A stretch of DNA of 17,446 nucleotides from Bacteroidales bacterium UBA1181. Its GTDB lineage: Bacteria > Bacteroidota > Bacteroidia > Bacteroidales > Paludibacteraceae. Positions 1 to 6,334 of the stretch are shown here, one piece after another; the stretch's first letter is position 1, and the number at the start of each line of letters is the position of its first letter. The stretch spans positions 25,300-42,745 of the forward strand of contig DBYR01000016.1 in assembly GCA_002310215.1 (NCBI GenBank), in the 5' to 3' direction. Below the pieces are notes generated by a model, which searched no databases, was not told where the DNA came from, and worked only from the letters and a program-made list of their open reading frames with translations. The position numbers and the translations under genes were made by a program.

Positions 1-1976
1 TGGCTGGCGTAGCCACTGCAATCCCCGCTTTCATCGGATTTACGGCTAAGTGTCCGAATGGTCAAGAAGGCAAGCCCGTCAAGGTGACCAGCATGGTCGA
101 TTATGAAGTCAAGTTCGGTGGCGCGCCAAAATTGGAGATATTCCAAGAAACAAGAGGAACCGAAACTGTTAATGTGATAAAAAACAACGAGTTCGCTATG
201 TACGACAGCATGCGTCTCTTCTATGACAACGGGGGCGGCACATGCTATGTGAGCTCCATCGGACAGTATGCTAAGGAGGGGGATTTCGGTGCGGAAGATC
301 TTAATAGAACATCTGATGTTTACGAAGCGGCTATTGGCCCGTTGGAGAGGGTGGATGAGGTGACCTTGGTGCTGTTCCCTGATGCGGCTTTAGTGCTGAA
401 TAATACGGATGCCTTAGGCGCGGTGCATAAGAAGGCATTGAACCACTGCGGAAAGATGGGCGACCGCTTTGCCATCCTTGATGTGATGGATGTACAGGAT
501 GAAAACGACAAATTAGGAAAAACATTGGAGCTGTTCAGAAACGGGGTGGGGGCAAATAGCCTCAGCTATGGCGCCGCCTATTATCCGTATCTGAAGACCA
601 CTTACACGAAGGAGATCTCTTTTGATGAAATGGCGACTGATTCCCGTATCAGTGCTGTTTTGAATAACGAATATGACGAAAATGACACGGAGAGTCAAAG
701 GGATTTGAAAAAAAACATCTCCGATTCGTATAAGGAAAACATTGCTTGTCCTGTTGACTATAGTGAAGTGGTTGATGATGTAAAAGCCCAGGTTCTGGAT
801 GAGCTGAGTGAAATGACTGAGTTCAAGTCGGAAATAGAAAAGTTCGGCGTCAGCCCGGATGGCAACCAGTTGACATACGAAGACGCGGAAGTCGAACCTA
901 AGGAAATGACCATCGCCAAGAAAGCGTATGAATTGCTTTTGTCGAGGAAAACTGAATCTGTCGGTTGGAACGTTATCCTCACAACTGTAAAAACGGAAAT
1001 GTTGGGCGAGTTTGTCGAGGATGAGAACGAGTATAAAAAAATACTTGCCGCGAATACGCAGAAGGATTTCCTGAATAAGAATTTCAAAGAGGCATCTAAA
1101 CAGACATGTTATAAGGTTGATTCGGAGGGGAATCTGATTGAATATTACGTTAATGATGCTGGGGAAATCCAAAGTCCTCGTACCATATCAGAAGAGTCCA
1201 TATCTTCTTTGACGTTGAATGATGACGAAAAGGCGTTGCTCCAAAGGGTGCTGAGCCAGATTAGAGCGACGAAAAGGAAGAAGGAGTCTCAGCCTATATA
1301 TTGCAAGGCGATAATCCGTCTAATAGACCAGTATGCGGCAAGCAAAGGCGAACCGGGTTATTCTGACATTCTGGAGGAGTACCAGGCCAAGGCCCAAGTG
1401 ATCACTCCAAGCGGCGCCATCGCAGGTATCTACGCCATGACGGATGCCAACAAGGGTGTATGGCAAGCTCCGGCCAATGTGAGCCTCTCTGGCGTCTCCA
1501 ATGTGATGGAGCAACTGTCCGATGCGGATCAGGAGAATATGAATGTGGATTCCGTCGCGGGAAAGTCTGTCAATGCCATCCGCTTCTTCTCGGGCAAGGG
1601 CATCATCGTATGGGGTGCCCGCACACTCGACGGCAACAGCAGCGAGTGGCGCTATGTGCCGGTGCGCCGTCTCTTCAACTACATCGAGGAGAGCGTGCAG
1701 AAGTCGACCAACTGGGCGGTCTTCCAACCGAACGACGCCAACACCTGGGTGAAGGTTCGCTGCCAAATCGAGAACTTCCTCTCCAACTTGTGGCGTGACG
1801 GCGCGTTGGCGGGTTCTACGCCAGAAAAGGCCTTCTACGTGCGTGTGGGATTGGACGAGACCATGACGGCGCAGGATATCTTAGCAGGAAATATGATCGT
1901 CGAAATCGGTTTGGCTGCGGTTCGCCCTGCCGAGTTCATCATCCTGAAGTTCTCACATAAGCTGCAGGAGGCTTAA
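1..1976 (+). CDS. Contractile tail sheath protein, 5' end outside window
   Basis: This is the outer sheath subunit of a contractile injection system; it polymerises around the tube and shortens on firing. The reading frame is already open at position 3 and reads GVATAIPAFIGFT, the conserved start of phage-type sheath proteins, so the true start lies upstream; the GTG at 84 is internal. 657 residues are visible. The C-terminal part (from about nt 1406) carries the sheath core: PSGAIAGIYAMTDANKGVW, then IRFFSGKGIIVWGARTL, then the handshake-type end running to the stop. Between the N-terminal part and this core, roughly nt 610-1400, lies a long, charged, poorly conserved insertion, making the protein longer than simple sheaths of about 480 residues. 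The base composition of the insertion is more A/T-rich than the core. A first tube gene follows after 43 bp. Family call is firm; the role of the insertion is unknown. Confidence 0.95.
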   Translation, partial: AGVATAIPAFIGFTAKCPNGQEGKPVKVTSMVDYEVKFGGAPKLEIFQETRGTETVNVIKNNEFAMYDSMRLFYDNGGGTCYVSSIGQYAKEGDFGAEDLNRTSDVYEAAIGPLERVDEVTLVLFPDAALVLNNTDALGAVHKKALNHCGKMGDRFAILDVMDVQDENDKLGKTLELFRNGVGANSLSYGAAYYPYLKTTYTKEISFDEMATDSRISAVLNNEYDENDTESQRDLKKNISDSYKENIACPVDYSEVVDDVKAQVLDELSEMTEFKSEIEKFGVSPDGNQLTYEDAEVEPKEMTIAKKAYELLLSRKTESVGWNVILTTVKTEMLGEFVEDENEYKKILAANTQKDFLNKNFKEASKQTCYKVDSEGNLIEYYVNDAGEIQSPRTISEESISSLTLNDDEKALLQRVLSQIRATKRKKESQPIYCKAIIRLIDQYAASKGEPGYSDILEEYQAKAQVITPSGAIAGIYAMTDANKGVWQAPANVSLSGVSNVMEQLSDADQENMNVDSVAGKSVNAIRFFSGKGIIVWGARTLDGNSSEWRYVPVRRLFNYIEESVQKSTNWAVFQPNDANTWVKVRCQIENFLSNLWRDGALAGSTPEKAFYVRVGLDETMTAQDILAGNMIVEIGLAAVRPAEFIILKFSHKLQEA

Positions 1977-2019
1977 GGAGTTGTCCATCAATTTATTAAC
2001 ATAATAACTGAATAATCAA

Positions 2020-2463
2020 ATGGCTACAAATAATTATCCATTAACAGGCTTCCATTTCACGGTGAAGTGGAGCGACGACGACGAAAATGTAAGTTTCTCC
2101 GAGGTTTCGGGCTTGAGTGTCTCCACCACGCCGATCGAGTATCGCGAGGGGGCCAACAAGGAGTATACCACCTTCAAGATGCCTGGACTGAAAAAGTACG
2201 ACAATGTGACCTTGAAGCGTGGCTCCATGGCGACCGATAATGGCTTCTATGATTGGTTCAACACCATCGCCAACAACACGGTGGAGCGCAGGGACATCAC
2301 CATCTCCCTGTTGAACGAGACGCATGAGCCAGTGGTGACCTGGAGTTTGAAGAACGCTTTTCCGATCAAATACGACGGAGGTTCTTTGAACGCTTCCGAT
2401 GGGCAGGTGTTGGTCGAGTCAGTGGAGTTGGCCTACGAAAGCTTCACTGTCACAAGGGGTTAG
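2020..2463 (+). CDS. Inner tube protein 1 (gp19/Hcp-like, Afp1/Pvc1 type)
   Basis: This 147-residue protein is the main inner-tube subunit, expected to stack as hexameric rings inside the sheath. It has the length and signature of the T4 gp19-like tail tube family: an N-terminal NYPLTGFHFTVKW strand, FSEVSGLSV, a central YREGANKEYTTFKMPG segment, the KYDNVTLKRG motif, and a C-terminal VELAYESFTV strand. The ATG sits behind an A/T-rich leader with no Shine-Dalgarno sequence, as is common for highly expressed Bacteroidetes genes. It lies 43 bp after the sheath stop, and a large hairpin follows directly after its stop, which may matter for how much of the downstream message is made. Confidence 0.95.
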   Translation: MATNNYPLTGFHFTVKWSDDDENVSFSEVSGLSVSTTPIEYREGANKEYTTFKMPGLKKYDNVTLKRGSMATDNGFYDWFNTIANNTVERRDITISLLNETHEPVVTWSLKNAFPIKYDGGSLNASDGQVLVESVELAYESFTVTRG

Positions 2464-2471
2464 AATGTCAA

Positions 2472-2505
2472 GGGGTGGCCGTCGTCTTCAGACGATGACC
2501 ACCCT
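2472..2505 (+). other. Strong hairpin between the two tube genes
   Basis: The 5' arm GGGGTGG (2472-2478) pairs with CCACCCT (2499-2505, one G-T). After a single C/A mismatch, CGTCGTC (2480-2486) pairs with GACGATG (2491-2497, one G-T), with a TTCA loop. The stem starts 8 bp after the tube stop codon. The nearest T-run (2524-2531) is about 18 nt downstream rather than adjacent, so this is not a standard intrinsic terminator. Partial termination, RNA processing or protection of the upstream sheath-tube message are possible roles; this is inference. Confidence 0.6.
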
Positions 2506-2534
2506 CTTATGTCGAACCAACAGTTTTTTTTGTA

Positions 2535-3026
2535 ATGAGTCACAAAGCGGATAGCTATGTTCCCGCCTTTCATTTCGAGGTGGCTTTCCTCAGCGTCGGC
2601 TTGGGGTTGGGCGGTTTGTTGGAGAATGCATTGAACGGTGACGACAACATCGGAATGGCCTTCTCGGAGGTCTCCGGCATTTCGGCGTCCCTGCAGACGG
2701 AGGAGGTGGTGGAAGGTGGCAACAACTCGTTTACGTATCGGTTGCCTAAGCCTGCCAAGTACGATAACTTGGTGCTGAAACGAGCCTTGTCCACGACCCC
2801 TTCTTTATTGGTCATGTGGGCGAATGAAGCCATTTATAACTTCAATTTCCACCCCTGTACCGTAGTGGTTACACTGTTGAATGAGAAGCATATCCCCGTG
2901 AAAGTGTGGGCCTTCAACAATGCTTACCCCGTGAAACTGGAGGTGAGTGCCTTGGGCGCCGATAAGAGCGAGTTGGTGATCGAATCACTCGAATTAGCAT
3001 ATAACTATTCTAAACGAATATTCTGA
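2535..3026 (+). CDS. Inner tube protein 2 (gp19-like, Afp5/Pvc5 type)
   Basis: This second tube-family protein has 163 residues. It keeps the gp19 core of its neighbour (AFSEVSGISASL, the YRLPKPAKYDNLVLKRA segment, VTLLNEKHIPVKVWAF, LELAYNYSKRIF). It differs by an insertion of about 20 residues near the N-terminus (about residues 19-38), rich in Gly and Leu (VGLGLGGLLENALNGDDNIG). In eCIS particles of known structure, a second tube-like protein forms the ring or rings joining the tube to the spike, and that role is likely here. No Shine-Dalgarno is seen; an oligo-T run (2524-2531) lies just before the ATG. The stop is only 2 nt before the next small gene. Confidence 0.92.
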   Translation: MSHKADSYVPAFHFEVAFLSVGLGLGGLLENALNGDDNIGMAFSEVSGISASLQTEEVVEGGNNSFTYRLPKPAKYDNLVLKRALSTTPSLLVMWANEAIYNFNFHPCTVVVTLLNEKHIPVKVWAFNNAYPVKLEVSALGADKSELVIESLELAYNYSKRIF

Positions 3027-3028
3027 TT

Positions 3029-3196
3029 ATGACTGTCAAGATAAGGGAGTTAACCATTAAGGCGAACATAGTGGGGAAAATGGACAAGGGGGAACCCTCC
3101 TCCCGTCAGACTGATTTTGAGAAGGAGAGGCCGATTGACTATCCTGCGGGGCAGGATGCCTATGATAATGAACTTAAGAAAAGGAGAGAACGATGA
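3029..3196 (+). CDS. Small DUF5908-like eCIS protein
   Basis: This is a 55-residue reading frame beginning MTVKIRELTIKANI and ending in a basic tail KKRRER. The opening I-R-E-L-x-I-K-A pattern and the position between the tube genes and the CIS_tube adaptor match the short DUF5908 family found in Bacteroidetes eCIS loci; its function in the particle is not established to my knowledge. The middle and end are strongly charged. It starts 2 nt after the tube-2 stop and overlaps the next gene by 4 bp (ATGA at 3193-3196), so translational coupling is expected. The family call rests on recalled sequence similarity and on context. Confidence 0.75.
   Translation: MTVKIRELTIKANIVGKMDKGEPSSRQTDFEKERPIDYPAGQDAYDNELKKRRER
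3182..3186 (+). promoter_or_regulatory. Shine-Dalgarno AGGAG for the CIS_tube gene
   Basis: AGGAG lies 6 nt before the ATG at 3193, inside the end of the small upstream gene. It supports that start codon and stands out because several neighbouring genes have no such site. Confidence 0.6.
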
Positions 3197-3846
3197 GTAT
3201 CTTAGGAAGTGGCACTGGGAAAAAAGAGTTTATGACTTTCCAAGCCTTTGAGGACGTGGAGTTTAAGTCTATGATGCAGGAAACCGTAAAACAAAATGGC
3301 AAGGAGGAGTCTGTTCCGCTCTCCTATCGGGTTATGATTAATCCCGACCAGTTTTCGAAGAGTATGTCTGTTTCGTATAGCCAGGAAAATGCTATGACGA
3401 ACAGCGTATCCGTCGGACGGTTCGCGAATATGCAGCCAATAGACTACGATTTCTCGTTGGTGTTGGATGGTACGGGCGTTGTGCCTTCCTTCCAGGAGAA
3501 GGGCTCCGTCAAGAAACAACTGAACCAACTGAAAAAGATTTTCTTTAAGGAGGTGGAAGGTGGCATTGGCTATAAGCCTAACTATGTATCCATCACGTAT
3601 TGTGACGAGATATTCTTCTGCGTGATTACTTCATTCAAGACCGATTACCAGATGTTTAACCCGGATGGCTCTCCTCTTCGGGCTAAGGTGACATGCAGTT
3701 TTAAGTCGGTATGTATGAAAGAGCCGGAACAGGAAGGCGAAGATGACCAGGCCGCTAAGGGAGGAGACAAGCCGGATGGATTTCTCGACGCGATCTCCAT
3801 GGCGAAGGACAAAGTCCTCGATTCATTGTTCGAATTGTCAATATGA
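3193..3846 (+). CDS. CIS_tube/Afp7-like tube-to-spike adaptor, no LysM domain seen
   Basis: This 217-residue protein matches the CIS_tube family (Afp7/Pvc7 type), which joins the tube to the baseplate hub. The supporting pattern is SYRVMINPDQFSKSMSVSYS followed by FANMQPIDYDFSLVLDGTG, then a region with ITYCDEIFFCVITSF and FNPDGSPLRAKVTCSFK (about residues 20-175). Many family members end in a LysM domain. Here the end is instead a short acidic linker (EPEQEGEDDQAAKGGDKPDG) and a probable amphipathic helix (FLDAISMAKDKVLDSLFELS), with no LysM repeat that I can see. It has a good Shine-Dalgarno and overlaps the preceding small gene by 4 bp. The spike gene follows after 8 bp. Confidence 0.88.
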   Translation: MSILGSGTGKKEFMTFQAFEDVEFKSMMQETVKQNGKEESVPLSYRVMINPDQFSKSMSVSYSQENAMTNSVSVGRFANMQPIDYDFSLVLDGTGVVPSFQEKGSVKKQLNQLKKIFFKEVEGGIGYKPNYVSITYCDEIFFCVITSFKTDYQMFNPDGSPLRAKVTCSFKSVCMKEPEQEGEDDQAAKGGDKPDGFLDAISMAKDKVLDSLFELSI

Positions 3847-3854
3847 GGTAGCGT

Positions 3855-5621
3855 ATGGCGGAGAAGGGAGATATAAAATATGTTGACCTGAACGGGTTCG
3901 TCCACTATGACGTCAAGGTGGGTGGAGAGAGTACGGGATATGCCCAATATATCACATCCATCAGCACGACCATGGCGTTCAATAAGATTTCAACTTTAGA
4001 GATTACCTTCCAAAACGCTATTGTTAAGGTGGAAAAACAGGAAGGGGTTGGGGAGATTGAATACTATGTCTCTGATGAAGCTGGATTCGACCTCGACGAG
4101 GAGGTGGAACTGAGTGTCGGTTATGACAAGGCGGAGCATGTCGTTTTCAAGGGATTGATTGTCAAAAGGTCTATCGGACGGGGCGATTCCTTCTTGTTTA
4201 CCATCTTGGCCAAGCATGAGGCAGAGAAGATGACGAAAGACCGCGTGGGCACATGCCACGAGTCGAAATCGGTGGGTGAAATCATCGACTCAATCTGCGG
4301 GAAATATAATATCCCCGCACAGGTGGAAAACCCTGGGGATGCTCACGAATGTCTGAATCAGGAAGGTTATTCCGATTGGGATTTCATCAATTTGATCGCG
4401 GAAGCTGAATCAAAGGTGGTGTTCACTACGCCTCAGGCTGTTGTCGTTAAGCAGATTGACGCTGATACGCTGGTCAATCAGCTGAGCGGGGATCCTGTGC
4501 TGGATATTGTCAATGGCTATAATATCAATGGATTTAATGCGGAACTGGACAACCGCTACTCTCACAAGATATACAATGCGGTGAGTTTTAATCCCAATGA
4601 ACAGGAGCAGAAGGATAACTCCTCGTCCAGCTCCAACGTGAACCAGAGCGAGGCGGGCAAAGGGAAGGAGGAAGAGTGTCGTGTCCATTCCGCAAGCAGT
4701 ATGAGAAGTGAGCAAGAGGAAAATAAGATACTGGAAACATTGTCTGTCCGCAATGACCTCGCTTTCCTGACCGGCACTTTAGACATTGTCGGTTATGCAC
4801 CCTTGTTGCCGGGTGATGTCGTCTGTATTCACAAGATGGGCAGAGGGTACGATGGGAAGGTCTTGGTCTCTTCTGTCACGCATTCGATCCGTGGTGGGAA
4901 ATGGAGCACCTGCCTGAAGATAGGATTTGAAAATCTTTTTTATGCCGAAAGGTATGATAATATCGCCCCCCAGACATCTATGGGTATGTTACCGTCCAGG
5001 AATGGGTTGTTGATCGCGAAGGTGGAGTCCTTGGCTGGCGATCCGAAGGGGATGAACCGTATTTATGTGCGTTTGCTGAACTCCAACGACATGAAGTTGT
5101 GGTGTAGGGTGGCGACTCTTGATGCGGGAAACAAACGGGGCAGTTTCTTTATGCCGGAAAAGGAAGACGAGGTGATTGTGGGGTTTGTCGATGGCAATCC
5201 TAATGACGCGGTGATCCTTGGCATGCTTTATAGCGAGAAATCCCCTGCGCCGTTGGAGATTACTGACGAGAACCATGTGAAGGGTTTCTTCAGCAGGGAG
5301 AACATCCAATTGCTGTTTGATGACGAAAAGAAAGCCTTTTCGGTGGAGACACCTGGTGGTAACAAGTTGATAATCAGCGACGACGAGAAGGGTATCTCGT
5401 TGGAAGACCAGAACGGTAATACGATTGTGATGAACGATCAAGGCATTACCATTGAGAGTAAAAAGGCTTTGACCCTCAAGGCGGCACAGGATGTCAGCAT
5501 CGAGGGAACCAATGTGAACATAAAAGCTAATGCGCAGTTGGTGGCTCAGGGAAGTGCGTCGGCCGAGGTTTCCGCCGGCGGCAACACGGTCATCAAAGGC
5601 GGATTGGTGCAAATAAATTAG
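3855..5621 (+). CDS. VgrG-like spike/hub protein (gp27-gp5 fusion, Afp8/Pvc8 type)
   Basis: This protein (588 residues) is expected to trimerise and form the central hub and the puncturing spike. The N-terminal half (about residues 1-370) is gp27-like: FKGLIVKRSIGRGDSFLFTI, then DWDFINLIAEAESKVVF, then LPGDVVCIHKMGRGYDGKVL. A Ser/Asn-rich, charged linker (about 253-280) interrupts it. The gp5-type OB fold spans about 383-460 (NRIYVRLLNSND, ATLDAGNKRGSFFMPEKEDE, VDGNPNDAVILGMLYS). The C-terminus (about 490-588) is made of short beta repeats (LEDQNGNTIVMNDQGITIES, LTLKAAQDVSIEGTNVNIKA), the usual triple-stranded beta-helix. No extra effector domain follows. GAGGT lies 5-6 nt before the ATG. The PAAR gene 25 bp downstream supplies the tip. 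Confidence 0.95.
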   Translation: MAEKGDIKYVDLNGFVHYDVKVGGESTGYAQYITSISTTMAFNKISTLEITFQNAIVKVEKQEGVGEIEYYVSDEAGFDLDEEVELSVGYDKAEHVVFKGLIVKRSIGRGDSFLFTILAKHEAEKMTKDRVGTCHESKSVGEIIDSICGKYNIPAQVENPGDAHECLNQEGYSDWDFINLIAEAESKVVFTTPQAVVVKQIDADTLVNQLSGDPVLDIVNGYNINGFNAELDNRYSHKIYNAVSFNPNEQEQKDNSSSSSNVNQSEAGKGKEEECRVHSASSMRSEQEENKILETLSVRNDLAFLTGTLDIVGYAPLLPGDVVCIHKMGRGYDGKVLVSSVTHSIRGGKWSTCLKIGFENLFYAERYDNIAPQTSMGMLPSRNGLLIAKVESLAGDPKGMNRIYVRLLNSNDMKLWCRVATLDAGNKRGSFFMPEKEDEVIVGFVDGNPNDAVILGMLYSEKSPAPLEITDENHVKGFFSRENIQLLFDDEKKAFSVETPGGNKLIISDDEKGISLEDQNGNTIVMNDQGITIESKKALTLKAAQDVSIEGTNVNIKANAQLVAQGSASAEVSAGGNTVIKGGLVQIN

Positions 5622-5646
5622 TGCTAACAATTAAGTGTGATTATAT

Positions 5647-5925
5647 ATGGCGGCAGCGGTTAGAGTAGGAGATATGACCAACCACGGAGGTGTGGTCCTG
5701 GGTCCGGGGGTGCCAACGGTGTCGATTGGCGGTATGCCGGCGGCGGTGATGGGAGACACCCATGTGTGCGCAATCGTTACACCTGGCCATGTGCCCTCTT
5801 CCCCTTTTGTCGCAGGCAGTGCGACCGTGCTGATTGGCGGCAAGCCGGCGTTGCGGACGACCGACTTGTGCGGGTGTGGAGCGATGGCGGCAGTGGGATG
5901 TCCGACAGTGATAATAGGAGGATAA
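5647..5925 (+). CDS. PAAR-domain spike tip protein
   Basis: This 92-residue protein consists of one PAAR domain, which folds into a cone and sharpens the spike trimer. The family pattern is clear: VRVGDMTNHGG near the N-terminus, two similar halves each with an IGG motif (SIGGMPAAVMGD and LIGGKPALRTTD), and a final VIIGG. Likely metal ligands are among His13, His39, Cys41, His48, Cys75, Cys77 and Cys85; three Cys in the last third are slightly more than a minimal His3Cys site needs. There is no N- or C-terminal extension, so it does not look like a PAAR-effector fusion. The gene lies 25 bp after the spike and 4 bp before the gp25 gene, with no clear Shine-Dalgarno. Confidence 0.95.
   Translation: MAAAVRVGDMTNHGGVVLGPGVPTVSIGGMPAAVMGDTHVCAIVTPGHVPSSPFVAGSATVLIGGKPALRTTDLCGCGAMAAVGCPTVIIGG
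5916..5921 (+). promoter_or_regulatory. Shine-Dalgarno AGGAGG for the gp25-like gene
   Basis: A perfect AGGAGG lies 8 nt before the ATG at 5930 and inside the last codons of the PAAR gene. It fixes the start of the gp25-like gene and suggests coupled translation. Confidence 0.7.
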
Positions 5926-5929
5926 TGAT

Positions 5930-6316
5930 ATGGCAGAGGATTTCATAGGAAAAGGATGGTGTTTTCCCCCTCATTTCGACATGAATGAGAAAGGGGTAGA
6001 TATGGTCTCGGACAGGGAGGAAATCGAGCAAAGCCTGAAGATCTTGTTCTCGACGGATGTCGGAGAACGCTTGTTTCATCCCGACTTCGGAAATGACTTA
6101 AAACGGTTCCAATTCTCATCGAATAGTCGGGTGACGTTGCTCAATGTCCAGCGGCTGGTGGAAACCATTGTCCGCCAATACGAGCCACGCATCAAACTGA
6201 ATAGTGTGGACATCAATCTGGAAGAGCTCATGGGTGGGAAACTTCTTGTTGATTTGAACTACACCATCCGAAATACTGGTGCGCAAAACAATTTTAGTTT
6301 TTCTGTATTGTATTGA
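5930..6316 (+). CDS. gp25-like baseplate wedge protein (Afp9/Pvc9 type)
   Basis: This 128-residue protein belongs to the GPW/gp25 family, the baseplate component that nucleates sheath assembly. The key pattern is EEIEQSLKILFSTDVGERLFHPDFGNDL (quoted in two parts: EEIEQSLKILFS and DVGERLFHPDFGNDL), followed by a helix LNVQRLVETIVRQYEPRI and a C-terminal strand pair LLVDLNYTIRNT. Length and layout are normal for the family. An AGGAGG sits 8 nt upstream. The stop is 18 bp before the Afp11-like gene, matching the usual gp25-then-gp6-like order in contractile systems. Confidence 0.94.
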   Translation: MAEDFIGKGWCFPPHFDMNEKGVDMVSDREEIEQSLKILFSTDVGERLFHPDFGNDLKRFQFSSNSRVTLLNVQRLVETIVRQYEPRIKLNSVDINLEELMGGKLLVDLNYTIRNTGAQNNFSFSVLY

Positions 6317-6321
6317 AAGAA

Positions 6322-6326
6322 AGGAG
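6322..6326 (+). promoter_or_regulatory. Shine-Dalgarno AGGAG for the baseplate J-like gene
   Basis: AGGAG in the short gap after the gp25 stop lies 8 nt before the ATG at 6335. It supports that ATG as the start. Confidence 0.6.
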
Positions 6327-6334
6327 AGTAAAGA

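Noticed and set aside
84..86. GTG at 84 as the start of the sheath gene
   Set aside because: The frame is open to the window edge and the upstream residues GVATAIPAFIGFT are conserved sheath sequence, so the gene begins before the window.
513..1172. 219-codon open frame antisense to the sheath gene
   Set aside because: It is fully antisense to a well-supported gene, its hydrophobic Phe/Ile-rich product is typical of a reversed charged coding region, and no start signals support it.
4989..5630. 213-codon open frame antisense to the spike gene
   Set aside because: It lies opposite the conserved OB fold and beta-helix; no domain, promoter or ribosome site supports it.
5647..5925. PAAR protein as a PAAR-effector fusion
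   Set aside because: It is only 92 residues and ends right after the PAAR fold, leaving no room for a toxin domain.
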